Notes under the pieces: generated by a model
The model's database searches: none
Seen by the model: only the letters and a program-made list of their open reading frames with translations
What the model was told of the DNA's origin: nothing
Shown here: in pieces, positions 50,851 to 59,649 of the stretch
How the letters are laid out: the number at the start of each line of letters is the position of its first letter
How positions within the stretch are numbered: position 1 is the first letter of the stretch
NCBI RefSeq assembly: GCF_004364585.1
Contig: NZ_SOAN01000007.1
Coordinates: forward strand, 152,177 to 216,176
Length of the DNA stretch: 64,000 bases
Direction: 5' to 3'
DNA from: Nesterenkonia aurantiaca
GTDB taxonomy: Bacteria > Actinomycetota > Actinomycetes > Actinomycetales > Micrococcaceae
Made by a program: the position numbers and the translations under genes

Positions 50851-52191
50851 TCAGATCAGGCCGAGGTACCGTTTGATCTCGAAGGGCGAGACGTTCACCC
50901 GATACTCGTCCCACTCCTGCTGCTTATTGCGCAGGAAGTTCTCCAACACCTGCTCGCCGAGGATCTCGGCCATCAGCTCAGAGTCTTCCATCTGGCGCAG
51001 CGCCTCATGCAGGGTGCCCGGCAGCGGCTTGATGCCCAGCGCCTTGCGCTCGGAGGTGGTCAAGGACCACACGTCCTCGCCCACCGGTTCCATCAGCTCG
51101 TAGCCCTCGCGGATGCCCTTGAGCCCGGCACCCAGCACGGCGGCGTAGCCCAGGTAGGGGTTCGCGCCGGAGTCGATCCCGCGGAACTCCACGCGCGCGG
51201 AGCCGCCCTTGGTCGGCTTGTACAGCGGCACCCGGACCAGCGCCGAGCGATTGTTGTGGCCCCAGGAGACGTGGGACGGGGCCTCTCCCCCACCCCAGAG
51301 ACGCTTATAGGAGTTCACGAACTGGTTGGTCACCGCGGTGAACTCCGGGGCGTGGCGCAGGATCCCGGCGATGAACTGCCGGGCGGTGGTGGAGAGGTTG
51401 TATTCGGTGTTCGGCGCGAAGAAGGCGTTGGTGTCGCCCTCGAAGAGCCCGAAGTGGGTGTGCATCCCGGAGCCCGGGTGCTCGGTGAACGGCTTGGGCA
51501 TGAAGCTGGCGTACTTGCCCTGCATGATCGCGACCTCTTTGATCACGGTGCGGAAGGTCATGATGTTATCCGCGGTGGTCAGCGCATCGGCGTAGCGCAG
51601 GTCGATCTCGTTCTGGCCCGGACCTGCCTCGTGGTGGCTGAACTCCACCGAGATGCCCACGGCTTCGAGCATGTTCACCGTGTGCCGACGGAAGTCCTGG
51701 CTGACGCTTCCGGTGACGTGGTCGAAGTAGCCGGCCCGGTCCACCGGGATCGGCTCGCCGTCGGAGTTGAGGTCCTGGGACTCGAGCACGTAGAACTCGA
51801 CCTCGGGGTGGGTGTAACAGGTGAAGCCCATCTCCCCGGCGACGTCGAGCTGGCGGCGCAGCACGTTGCGCGGGTCCCCGGCGGCGGGTTCCTGATCGGG
51901 GGTCAGGATGTCGCAGAACATCCGCGAGGTCGGTTCTTCCTCACCGCGCCAGGGCAGGATCTGGAAGGAGGAGGGGTCCGGGCGCAGCAGCATGTCGGAT
52001 TCGAAGACCCGGGAGAGGCCCTCGATCGAGGAGCCGTCGAAGCCGAGCCCCTCGTTGAAGACCCCTTCGACCTCGGCCGGGGCCAGCGCCACAGACTTCA
52101 GCGAGCCCACCACGTCGGTGAACCAGAGGCGCACGAAGCGGACGTCGCGCTCCTCGATGGTGCGCAGTACGAATTCCTGCTGTCGATCCAT
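50851..52191 (-). CDS. glnA2: Glutamine synthetase, GlnA2 type (GSI-alpha-like)
   Basis: The 446-residue enzyme has the same length as Mycobacterium tuberculosis GlnA2. It has the motifs FDGSSIEG, EVEFYVLES, HHEAGPGQNEIDL, GSGMHTHFGLF and NQFVNSYKRL. At the position of the adenylylated tyrosine it has Trp (GEDVWSLTTSE), so it should not be controlled by GlnE. AGGAGG precedes the ATG at 52191. It heads a two-gene operon with glnE and is divergent from panB. GlnA2-type enzymes form glutamine with lower activity or serve other amide-forming roles. Confidence 0.93.
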   Translation of the reverse strand: MDRQQEFVLRTIEERDVRFVRLWFTDVVGSLKSVALAPAEVEGVFNEGLGFDGSSIEGLSRVFESDMLLRPDPSSFQILPWRGEEEPTSRMFCDILTPDQEPAAGDPRNVLRRQLDVAGEMGFTCYTHPEVEFYVLESQDLNSDGEPIPVDRAGYFDHVTGSVSQDFRRHTVNMLEAVGISVEFSHHEAGPGQNEIDLRYADALTTADNIMTFRTVIKEVAIMQGKYASFMPKPFTEHPGSGMHTHFGLFEGDTNAFFAPNTEYNLSTTARQFIAGILRHAPEFTAVTNQFVNSYKRLWGGGEAPSHVSWGHNNRSALVRVPLYKPTKGGSARVEFRGIDSGANPYLGYAAVLGAGLKGIREGYELMEPVGEDVWSLTTSERKALGIKPLPGTLHEALRQMEDSELMAEILGEQVLENFLRNKQQEWDEYRVNVSPFEIKRYLGLI

Positions 52192-52293
52192 ACGTTGAAG
52201 CCTCCTGAAATGCAGTGGGTGTCGCCGGGACCACTCTACCCAACTCACTCGATCCCCAGCTTTGGTCCGCGCGGGATTGGGTAGCCTGATCAC

Positions 52294-53112
52294 ATGTCAG
52301 AACCGATCAGCCCGAAACGGGTCCGCACCGTGCACCTTCAGCAGTTCAAGGATGCCGGCCAGAAATTCTCCATGTTGACCGCCTACGACGCGCAGATCGC
52401 GTCGATCTTCGACGAGGCGGGGATCGAGCTGCTCCTGGTGGGCGACTCCGCCTCCAGCGTCATGATGGGGCATTCCTCCACGTTGCCGATCACGGTGGAC
52501 GAGATGCTGGTCTTCACTCGGTCCGTGGTCAACGGCGCAAAGCGTCCGCTGGTCGTCGCCGACCTGCCCTTCGGCAGCTACGAGGCGTCCCCGGCGCATG
52601 CGGTGGCCACCGGGGTGCGGTTCATGAAGGAGGCCGGGGCCCAGGCGGTGAAGATCGAGGGCGACGCCGCGATGGCCGAGCATGTTCGCGCCATGGTCGC
52701 CGCCGGGATTCCTGTGATCGCTCACATCGGCTTCACCCCGCAGGCCGAGCACGCCCTGGGCGGCTACCGGGTCCAGGGCCGTGGAGACACCGCGCAGGCA
52801 CTGATCGATGATGCCCTGGCCCTGGAGGCCGCTGGCGCGTTCTGCGTGCTCATGGAGATGGTGCCCGCAGAGCTGGCCACCCAGGTGGACCGGGCGCTGC
52901 GCGTACCCACCATCGGGATCGGCGCCGGCAGCGGCACCACGGGTCAGGTGCTGGTCTGGCAGGACATGCTGGGCCTGGGCTCCGGGCGGGTGCCGCGCTT
53001 CGTGAAGCAGTACGCGAACCTGCGCGAAGTGGTCGGGCAGGCGGCCGCGGCGTACCGCGAGGACGTCAGCGCCGGCGCCTTCCCGGCCCCGGAGCACAGC
53101 TTCGAGGGCTGA
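52294..53112 (+). CDS. panB: 3-methyl-2-oxobutanoate hydroxymethyltransferase
   Basis: The 272-residue TIM-barrel enzyme adds a hydroxymethyl group from 5,10-methylenetetrahydrofolate to ketoisovalerate, giving ketopantoate for pantothenate and CoA. It has LTAYDAQIASIFDEAGIELLLVGDS with VMMGH, the metal aspartates in LVGDS and VADLPFGSY, and the catalytic Glu in LMEMVPAELA. The HIGFTPQ and GIGAGSGTTGQVLVWQDMLG blocks are typical. It is divergent from glnA2. Confidence 0.95.
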   Translation: MSEPISPKRVRTVHLQQFKDAGQKFSMLTAYDAQIASIFDEAGIELLLVGDSASSVMMGHSSTLPITVDEMLVFTRSVVNGAKRPLVVADLPFGSYEASPAHAVATGVRFMKEAGAQAVKIEGDAAMAEHVRAMVAAGIPVIAHIGFTPQAEHALGGYRVQGRGDTAQALIDDALALEAAGAFCVLMEMVPAELATQVDRALRVPTIGIGAGSGTTGQVLVWQDMLGLGSGRVPRFVKQYANLREVVGQAAAAYREDVSAGAFPAPEHSFEG

Positions 53113-53115
53113 GGC

Positions 53116-53328
53116 TCAGCTGGTGGGCTTGCGGTCGTGACCGCCGTCGTCGTCCCAATGCTCGCTGGACTCTTCGTCCTCCCAGGCCTCGTTGTTCTCC
53201 TTCACACGCTTGAGCGCCTCGGAGGCGGCCTCGCGGGTGGGATACGGGCCTAGCAGCTGACTCCAGGAGGACTGCGCGCCCTCCTCGACTTCGCCGGTGC
53301 GGAGATTGAACCAGTATTCGGTGCTCAT
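53116..53328 (-). CDS. SPOR-domain mini-protein
   Basis: The 70-residue protein has the short SPOR-like module found in actinobacteria (MSTEYWFNLRTGEVEEGAQS, LLGPYPTREAASEALKRVKENNEAWE) and an acidic tail. SPOR domains bind denuded peptidoglycan, but this one lacks a signal peptide or membrane anchor, so its location is unclear. I start it at 53328. It is convergent with panB, three bases apart. Confidence 0.8.
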   Translation of the reverse strand: MSTEYWFNLRTGEVEEGAQSSWSQLLGPYPTREAASEALKRVKENNEAWEDEESSEHWDDDGGHDRKPTS

Positions 53329-53420
53329 GGCCCCAGAATACGCCCCCGCCTCGACCGGCGGGTCTTGGGCCTCGGCGATCGCCGGTTCCGCCGCCACCGA
53401 GGCATGTCACACTTCTGCTC

Positions 53421-54650
53421 ATGCACGCGAACCCCTCACCTTCGACCGCCTCGGTCTCCGGTCGACGACGGCGCGGCGCCGCCTCTCTGCGGGGCAGCCG
53501 GGTCGCGACCATGGCCGCCTTCGCCACCAACGGCGCCCTGCCGGCTTCGCTGCTGGCCCGTTATGCCGAGGTCAAGGACGCGCTGGGCCTCAGCCCCGCC
53601 ATCTTCGGACTGGTGGTGGTGGGCTTCGGACTGGGCGGCGCGCTGGCGCTGCACATGCCAGGTGTGCTCAACCGCTGGCTCGGGGTCGCGCGCACCGCGA
53701 GCTTCGGCACGCTCTGGATGGGCGGCGGGCTGACCCTCGCAGCCGCCGGGGTGGCGCTGGGGAATCCCTGGGTGGTGGTGGTGGGTCTGCTGGTCACCGG
53801 TTTCGGTGATGCCGCCGTGGACGTGGCGCAGAACAGTCAGGGGCTGCGCGTCCAGGCCGCGTATCGACGGTCGCTGCTGAACTCGATGCATGCCGGGTGG
53901 AGCATCGGCGCGGCGCTCGGCGGCGCCGTCGGGATCCTGGCCGCGGTCCTCGGCGTGCCGCTGGTGGTCCATATGGCGGCCTGGTCGCTGGTCTGTGTGC
54001 TGGCGATGACCCTCGCGGCCAGGGCGTTCATGCCTGAACCCGAAGCGGAGCCGGAGGACGCGCAGACCCCGGTGAGACCCTCCGGGTGGTCCACGATGAA
54101 GATCCTGCTCCCGTTGGCGCTGATCGCGCTGGCCGGAATCTCGGTGGAGGATGTCGGCAACAACTGGTCCGCTGTGCTGCTCTCGAGCGAGCGCGGCATG
54201 GACCCCGCCTCGGCCGGCGTCGGACTCACCGTGCTGCTCAGCGCCCAGTTCATCGGCAGGATGTTCGGGGACCGGGTGATCGACCGGCTCGGGGAACGGG
54301 GTTCGCTGATCCTGAGCCTCTCGGCGGTGATCCTCGGGCTGCTCGGTGCCGCCTGGGCCCCCGGAGCCGCGCTGACCCTGGTGGGGCTCGCGCTGGCAGG
54401 CCTGGGCTGCGCCGTGACCGTCCCGCTGGCCTTCGCGCGGGCGGACCGGGTACCGGGGCTGCCGGCGCACAGCGGCGTGACCTGGATCAGCTGGGCGATG
54501 CGCGCGGTGATGCTGAGCCTGTCTCCGGCCATCGGGGTGATGACCCAGGGCTCCTCGCTGCCGGTGGCGATCAGGGTGATCGTGGGCATCGCGGTGGTCG
54601 CGCTGGCGCTGCAGCTGCGCCCCCGGCGCCCTGAACCCGCGGACCGATAG
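53421..54650 (+). CDS. MFS transporter
   Basis: The 409-residue protein has 12 predicted helices in two halves, with a basic N-terminus ([15 protein letters not shown]). [17 protein letters not shown] and [18 protein letters not shown] resemble the FucP/YbjJ-type MFS family. Its substrate is unknown; fucose-like or drug export roles are family examples only. It is followed by map after 10 bases. Confidence 0.85.
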   Translation: MHANPSPSTASVSGRRRRGAASLRGSRVATMAAFATNGALPASLLARYAEVKDALGLSPAIFGLVVVGFGLGGALALHMPGVLNRWLGVARTASFGTLWMGGGLTLAAAGVALGNPWVVVVGLLVTGFGDAAVDVAQNSQGLRVQAAYRRSLLNSMHAGWSIGAALGGAVGILAAVLGVPLVVHMAAWSLVCVLAMTLAARAFMPEPEAEPEDAQTPVRPSGWSTMKILLPLALIALAGISVEDVGNNWSAVLLSSERGMDPASAGVGLTVLLSAQFIGRMFGDRVIDRLGERGSLILSLSAVILGLLGAAWAPGAALTLVGLALAGLGCAVTVPLAFARADRVPGLPAHSGVTWISWAMRAVMLSLSPAIGVMTQGSSLPVAIRVIVGIAVVALALQLRPRRPEPADR

Positions 54651-54660
54651 GATGAATGCC

Positions 54661-55563
54661 ATGGCTACCCCGCAGTCCACCCCCCTGTCTTCCCGTGCCC
54701 CGGTGGGCACGCTCACCAAGGGCACGGTGTCCCCGCAGCGTCCGGTCCCGGCGCATATCGAACGGCCCAACTACGTAGGTCTCGAGGCACCGCCGGAGTA
54801 CACCGGCGAGGACGTCTACGACGCCGCCACCGTGGAACGGATCCGCCGGGCCGCCCAGCTCGCCGCCGATGCCATGGTCGCCACCGCCGCGCTGATCCGC
54901 CCCGGGGTCACCACCGAGGAGCTGGACGCCTACGCGCATAAGTACCTCACCGACCGCGGGGCCTACCCGTCCTGCCTGTCCTACCGTGGATTCCCCAAAG
55001 CGATCTGCACCTCGGTCAACGAGGTGATCTGCCACGGCATCCCGGATTCCACGGTGCTCGCCGAGGGGGACATCGTGAACCTCGACATCACCGCATACAT
55101 CGACGGCGTGCATGGGGATCACAACCGCACCTTCTTCGTCGGCGAGGTCGACGAGGAGACCCGGCTGCTGGTGGAGCGCACCGAAGAAGCCATGATGCGC
55201 GCCATCCGAGCGGTGAAGCCTGGCCGCCCGATCAACGTGATCGGTCGCGCCATCGAGTCCTACGCGAAACGCTTCGGCTATGGTGTCGTACGCGAGTTCA
55301 TCGGCCACGGCGTGGGCAAGGCGTTCCACACCGGTCTGGTGATCCCGCACTTCGATGCAGCACCGGACCACGCGCGCCTGATGGAGCCGGGAATGGTGTT
55401 CACCATCGAACCGATGCTCACCCTGGGCACGCGCCACTGGGACATGTGGGAGGACGGCTGGACGGCCGTGACCCGCGACCGGAAGCGCACCGCGCAGTTC
55501 GAGCACACTCTGGTCGTCACCGATGACGGCGCCGAGATCCTCACGCTGCCCTCAGGCGCCTGA
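54661..55563 (+). CDS. map: Methionine aminopeptidase, type I
   Basis: The 300-residue cytoplasmic metallopeptidase removes the N-terminal Met of nascent proteins. The five metal ligands are in [36 protein letters not shown] and AQFEHTL. The 50-residue N-terminal extension with Pro-rich stretches ([17 protein letters not shown]) matches the actinobacterial MetAP1c form. I use the ATG at 54661, which has AGG nine bases upstream; the ATG at 54652 would add three residues. Confidence 0.95.
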   Translation: MATPQSTPLSSRAPVGTLTKGTVSPQRPVPAHIERPNYVGLEAPPEYTGEDVYDAATVERIRRAAQLAADAMVATAALIRPGVTTEELDAYAHKYLTDRGAYPSCLSYRGFPKAICTSVNEVICHGIPDSTVLAEGDIVNLDITAYIDGVHGDHNRTFFVGEVDEETRLLVERTEEAMMRAIRAVKPGRPINVIGRAIESYAKRFGYGVVREFIGHGVGKAFHTGLVIPHFDAAPDHARLMEPGMVFTIEPMLTLGTRHWDMWEDGWTAVTRDRKRTAQFEHTLVVTDDGAEILTLPSGA

Positions 55564-55604
55564 GTCCGGTCCCCTCCCCCACAGCACGGAGATACTGCAT
55601 CACT

Positions 55605-56468
55605 ATGAGCTCTTCCCACGAGCAGCCCCTGGCTGCCCAGGCCCTCGGCTCCGCCAGCGAGACCATCAGCGATCTTCCCAAACGGGCCATCGGCATCGAT
55701 GTGGGCGGCACCGGCATCAAGGGCGGTCTGGTGAACCTGCACAAGGGCACCCTGACCGGTGACCGGTACCGCATCCCCACTCCGAAACCGGCGACCCCGG
55801 AGGCGGTGGCCGAGGTGATCGGGCAGATCCTCGACGAGCTGCTCAGCCGGGAGAAGGCACCGGCGCTGGAGGAGCTCTCGGTAGGCGTGCTGTTCCCGGC
55901 GATCGTGGACAAGAACATCGTGCTCTCCGCGGCGAACATCGATGAGTCCTGGATCAACACCGATGCCGCGAAGCTGCTGCGCCACCTCCCCGGTCAGATC
56001 CACACGCTCAACGACGCCGACGGCGCCGGTCTCGCCGAGGCGCGCTACGGTGCCGGCAAGGGGCTCGAGGGCACGGTCATGACGATCACCCTGGGCACCG
56101 GCATCGGGTCGGCCCTGGTGCACGACGGCGTGCTGGTCCCCAACAGCGAGATGGGCCACCTGGAGTTCGAGGGCGAGGTGGCCGAGAAGAAGGCCTCCGC
56201 GGCGGCTCGTGAACGGGCCGATATGCCCTGGGATGAATACGGCCAGCTGTTGAACCGGTTCCTCAAGCACGTCGAGCGGCTGCAGTCCCCAGAGCTGTTC
56301 ATCATCGGCGGTGGGATCTCCAAGCGCAGCGAGGACTTCCTCCCCGAGATCAAGGATCTGCGGGCGAAGGTCGAGGTCGCGGCGCTGCAGAACAACGCCG
56401 GGATCGTGGGGGCGGCGCTGTACGCGGCCGAGCAGACGAAGCTCGACGCGTCTCGCGGCCGGTCCTGA
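55605..56468 (+). CDS. ppgK: Polyphosphate glucokinase (PpgK)
   Basis: The 287-residue ROK-family kinase has the phosphate loop IGIDVGGTGIKGGLVNL and the polyphosphate glucokinase blocks TLGTGIGSALVHDGVLVPN with SEMGHLEF, and FIIGGGISKR. Actinobacterial enzymes use polyphosphate, and often ATP, to phosphorylate glucose. The first 25 residues are a non-conserved leader. It follows map by 41 bases. Confidence 0.95.
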   Translation: MSSSHEQPLAAQALGSASETISDLPKRAIGIDVGGTGIKGGLVNLHKGTLTGDRYRIPTPKPATPEAVAEVIGQILDELLSREKAPALEELSVGVLFPAIVDKNIVLSAANIDESWINTDAAKLLRHLPGQIHTLNDADGAGLAEARYGAGKGLEGTVMTITLGTGIGSALVHDGVLVPNSEMGHLEFEGEVAEKKASAAARERADMPWDEYGQLLNRFLKHVERLQSPELFIIGGGISKRSEDFLPEIKDLRAKVEVAALQNNAGIVGAALYAAEQTKLDASRGRS

Positions 56469-56535
56469 GCCGCAGCTTGGGGTTGTTACACTTCTTGCTG
56501 CACCAGATCGCGCCCACTCGGCGGCCTCTGGGCAC

Positions 56536-56611
56536 GGGCCTTTAGCTCAGCTGGTAGAGCACCGCGTTTACACCGCGGGTGTCGTCGGTTCGATCCCGGC
56601 AGGGCCCACCA
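56536..56611 (+). tRNA. tRNA-Val(TAC)
   Basis: A 76-base cloverleaf with a seven-pair acceptor stem (GGGCCTT with AGGGCCC, one G-U), D arm (AGCTCAGCTGGTAGAGC), anticodon stem CCGCG/CGCGG and loop TTTACAC. The anticodon is TAC at 56569-56571. The T arm is GTCGGTTCGATCCCGGC, discriminator A, and CCA is encoded. It reads GUA valine codons. Confidence 0.96.
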
Positions 56612-56707
56612 CTTTCCGAGCTGCCCGCCGCGCCTGGCTCCCTGCCCAAAAGAACGCTGGGGTGGCAGGGTTCCAAAGTCGGCGCACCAGGCTCTGGAGC
56701 GGGCGGT

Positions 56708-57388
56708 ATGGGAGCCCTATCCTACAAATATGGAGTCCCCGTCCTGGTGCCCGACCACGCGGCCCGCGCAGCCATGACCGGGCATCACGTGGACCTGTGG
56801 TGGATTCCGGTAGGGGCCGGCGGGCACGTCGTGGTCCATACGAGCAGGTGGTGGGAATCGCTGCGCGCGCGCAGGGCGCGCCGCCGACCCCGTCCGTTGT
56901 TCCATGCCGCACTCGAGGTGACCCACGGCCCCGATGACTATGTGGTGGAGATGACCCCGGTATGGGGCCAGCCCCGCGGGCCTCGCGGCGTAGTGGCCCA
57001 GGGACCCGTGGGCATCGCCTGGTTCGGCGCCTCTCCGTTCTTCCGCTACGAGATCAGATGTTGGAGAGACGGAACCATCCCCGATCTTGAATGGGCCGTC
57101 GGTCCCCCGAATCAATTCCTGCTCGCCGCCGAGGATGCCTGTGCTCTCATCGGCAGAATCTCTAGGGCCCCACAGCTGACCTGGGGGCGCGACGTGTTCG
57201 GGATCGGAGACATGTGGAACTCCAACTCACTGATCTCCTGGCTGCTGGAGTCCGCTGGAATCGACGCTGCCGCGCTGGCTCCGCCTGACGGAGGGGACGC
57301 ACCCGGGTGGCACAGCGGAATCGCCGCGGCCCACTCGCCGGAACACTCCGGCACCGCCGGTGCGCAGGGTACTGCGGATCACCCCTGA
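56708..57388 (+). CDS. Conserved hypothetical protein, possible papain-like fold
   Basis: The 226-residue protein has no enzyme name that I can support. Features are a Trp-rich first part (HHVDLWWIPVGAGGHVVVHTSRWWE), a basic cluster (RARRARRRPRP) and WFGASPFFRYEIRCWRDG. The C-terminal block DMWNSNSLISWLLESAGID recalls the permuted NlpC/P60 (papain-like) families. A His near residue 22 could pair with a downstream catalytic residue, but no Cys in a family context is visible. GGAG precedes the ATG at 56708. It lies 96 bases after tRNA-Val. Confidence 0.7.
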   Translation: MGALSYKYGVPVLVPDHAARAAMTGHHVDLWWIPVGAGGHVVVHTSRWWESLRARRARRRPRPLFHAALEVTHGPDDYVVEMTPVWGQPRGPRGVVAQGPVGIAWFGASPFFRYEIRCWRDGTIPDLEWAVGPPNQFLLAAEDACALIGRISRAPQLTWGRDVFGIGDMWNSNSLISWLLESAGIDAAALAPPDGGDAPGWHSGIAAAHSPEHSGTAGAQGTADHP

Positions 57389-57430
57389 GCGGATTCCCCG
57401 CCGAGGGTGGGGCGAGGATAACCTGTCTCC

Positions 57431-57817
57431 ATGGCTTCCATCGCGCGCACCACCGGTCGAATCTTCCTCGGCTCGGCACTCACATTCGCCGGGGTCTCAC
57501 ACCTGGCCTGGGCCCGCGAAGAGTTCCGCGCCCAGGTGCCTGAATCCATCCCTCTGGACCCTGACACGACAGTCCTGGCGTCCGGCGTGGCCGAGATCGG
57601 GCTGGGCACCGCGCTGCTGTTCTCCCGTGAGCACCGCCCGCTGGTCGGGAAGGCTGCAGGGGTGTTCTTCGCCGCGGTCTTCCCCGGCAACATCGCACAG
57701 TACGTGCACAAGCGTGACGGGTTCGGCCTGGACACCGATCGCAAGCGGCTCGTGCGGCTGTTCTTCCAGCCGGCACTCGTCGGGCTGGCGGTGTGGTCCA
57801 CGCGTCGGGCCTCCTAG
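57431..57817 (+). CDS. DoxX-like membrane protein
   Basis: The 128-residue protein has four hydrophobic helices and the DoxX-type features IFLGSALTFAGVSHLAW and GVAEIGLGTALLF, then FPGNIAQYVHKRDGFGLDTD. DoxX proteins are linked to redox or membrane-oxidase functions, but the role here is unknown. It follows the hypothetical gene by 42 bases and may be cotranscribed. It is convergent with another membrane protein gene. Confidence 0.8.
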   Translation: MASIARTTGRIFLGSALTFAGVSHLAWAREEFRAQVPESIPLDPDTTVLASGVAEIGLGTALLFSREHRPLVGKAAGVFFAAVFPGNIAQYVHKRDGFGLDTDRKRLVRLFFQPALVGLAVWSTRRAS

Positions 57818-57835
57818 CAGCGCCGAGAAGTTCTG

Positions 57836-58588
57836 CTACGTCCGTGGAGAGCGCAGGAGCGGATCGACGAGCTGCGCCACCGTGATCCCTCGGGTCGCCG
57901 CCTCTTGCCGCAGGGCCGCCACCAGAGCCGGGTCAAGCGCTCCCCCCTCGGTTGGCACGGCCCAGGCATCGTCTCGGACTCCTCGCTGATCTTCTGACTG
58001 GTGCGGGGCGCCTCGCTTCCGAAGACTGGACAGCAGCGGAGCCACCACCCCGCAGAGAACGGCCAGAATCAGGACGATGCCATAGGCGCGGGGGAAGAGT
58101 TCGCCCTCCCACCCCTCGTCCCAGATGAGCACCATCGTGAGGGAAACGCCGACAGCGATCAACCCGAGGCAGGACCAGAGCAGGCCGCGGATCAGCTTGT
58201 CGCGAGCGGTTGCGGATGCCAGGACCAGGCTCGCAAAGCTGAACGCCACGGTAAGGGTGATCCCCGAGAGCAGAACCTGGAATGTGCTCCATGCGTGTTC
58301 CACCTCAGACCAGATCATGAAGATGCTCCAGGCCAAGGTGAGCAGGCAGACTGCCACACCTGCCACGCCCACCATCCGACTGGGCCGACTGAAGACCGCG
58401 CCACAGCACAACATCGCCAGGCTGAACGCGCCCACCGTCGAGGTTGTAGCGAGCACCCGCGCACCGGTCTCGCCGAAGCTCACGCCGATCAGGACGAAGA
58501 TCCCGGCAGCCGCCGCGAGACAGAACGAGCCGATCATCGTCCACAGGAAGACTCGCCGAATCCGTGGTCCCAGACTCTTCTTCTTCAT
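57836..58588 (-). CDS. Hypothetical multi-pass membrane protein
   Basis: The 250-residue protein has six predicted hydrophobic helices: about residues 14-36, 45-64, 73-92, 104-124, 133-152 and 165-185. A hydrophilic C-terminus follows, with RGITVAQLVDPLLRS at the end. The basic start MKKKSLGPRIRRVF favours cytoplasmic N-in topology. I place the start at 58588; a GTG ten codons upstream is an alternative. No family was recognised. Confidence 0.7.
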   Translation of the reverse strand: MKKKSLGPRIRRVFLWTMIGSFCLAAAAGIFVLIGVSFGETGARVLATTSTVGAFSLAMLCCGAVFSRPSRMVGVAGVAVCLLTLAWSIFMIWSEVEHAWSTFQVLLSGITLTVAFSFASLVLASATARDKLIRGLLWSCLGLIAVGVSLTMVLIWDEGWEGELFPRAYGIVLILAVLCGVVAPLLSSLRKRGAPHQSEDQRGVRDDAWAVPTEGGALDPALVAALRQEAATRGITVAQLVDPLLRSPRT

Positions 58589-58721
58589 GGCGCTCGTGGC
58601 CTCCTCCAGGCAGGACACCGTGCCCTGCTATGACAATAGCGGCGGGTTCACCTCCTACGGGAGGCTCGACACAGACTTCTGGAGGTGGCCGGTGTGATGG
58701 GCTCGGAATGCTGGTGTCGCA

Positions 58722-59210
58722 TCATGGCGAGTATCCGGGCGCCTCCTGGTCCAGCAGCAGCTGATCAAAGTCCGAGGAAGGCCCCTTGGCGGCGGTGGTG
58801 CCGCTCCAGATCGGTGACCGCTGCTCCGCGCACGAGGCGAAGACTGCCTCCGGGTAGACGATGCCCACCGGATCGTCCCCCTCGAGGACGAGCAGTGGCT
58901 TGACGTCATCGGCGCGATAACGTTCGAGCACGCCTTCGATGTCGTGCTCCGGCCTGAGGAAATCAAGATCCTCGGTCAGGAGGCAGGCACAGCGCTTCTT
59001 CCTCCAGTCACCTGGATGCCGCGCCGCGATCTCGGCCAGATCTGCCTCGGTGATCAACCCCACTGGGCGGTGGGAAAGATCGCTCACCAGCGCTGCGATC
59101 TCTCCACCGCTGATATTCCCGTCACAGAGCAGCGCTGCGGCATCGTGAAGGGACTGAGTCACAAAGAGGTTTGAGGTGATCCCAGACATGAGCTGGTTGA
59201 CGGTGATCAT
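58722..59210 (-). CDS. CBS-domain protein
   Basis: The protein has about 162 residues and a CBS pair: the first domain at 4-62 (MSGITSNLFVTQSLHDAAALLC, RPVGLITEADLAEIA), the second at 70-125 (LTEDLDFLRPEHDIEGVLERY, KPLLVLEGDDPVGIVYPE). The C-terminal tail has Ser/Asp/Gln-rich residues. Such two-CBS proteins bind adenine nucleotides or sense metabolites; the mycobacterial hypoxic response protein 1 is one example. No DosR-like box was found upstream. The start at 59210 (MITVNQLM) is preferred over earlier ones because homology begins there. Confidence 0.78.
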   Translation of the reverse strand: MITVNQLMSGITSNLFVTQSLHDAAALLCDGNISGGEIAALVSDLSHRPVGLITEADLAEIAARHPGDWRKKRCACLLTEDLDFLRPEHDIEGVLERYRADDVKPLLVLEGDDPVGIVYPEAVFASCAEQRSPIWSGTTAAKGPSSDFDQLLLDQEAPGYSP

Positions 59211-59362
59211 CAGCCCGCCCCTCGCTGGACGAGGGCAGTTCGGTGCAGAGTTGAAGCTGCCCTGAGACCACGCGTCGAGTCGGTCTCGCGGGATCGAACC
59301 GGGCCGAGGGCAACGGAAGCCGCACACATCACGCACCGTGTGACCCTGGTGCTGAAAATTCC

Positions 59363-59454
59363 GGAACAGGCAGAAGTGCGGACGACAAGATGCGAATTAG
59401 GCTCCACGGGGTACCCCTTGAATTCAGAATCAAGAGCCCGTTGCTTGAGCTGAA
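59363..59454 (+). repeat. 92-bp inverted repeat, left copy
   Basis: This copy pairs in inverted orientation with 62174-62265. The 50 bases at 59405-59454 match the right copy exactly; the remaining 42 match at 31 positions. It contains a GGGGTACCCC palindrome and a GAATTC. A short frame (59390-59497, 35 residues) crosses it but is not supported as a gene. No transposase is associated. Confidence 0.85.
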
Positions 59455-59649
59455 ACCGATGCTAACCGAGTCTCTCGCCCCATGGAAGCCTCCGTAAACA
59501 TGAACTTCCTCAGGGCGGCAGGACCAGTACCGCGACCGTGAGCGGCTTCGGACAACCTGAAGGCGCTTCGATATCCATTGCGCAGTAGAAGTCTCGGCAC
59601 TGCGATCTCGTTCAGCACACCTCAGGAGACCTGCGCGTCGAGTGGTCTC

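Noticed and set aside
56536..56611. tRNA-Val as an integration site for a genomic island
   Set aside because: No repeat of the tRNA 3' end and no integrase gene was seen in the flanking sequence.
59390..59497. A 35-codon frame crossing the left inverted repeat
   Set aside because: The equivalent frame in the right copy is broken by a stop and no ribosome binding site is present, so a coding function is not supported.
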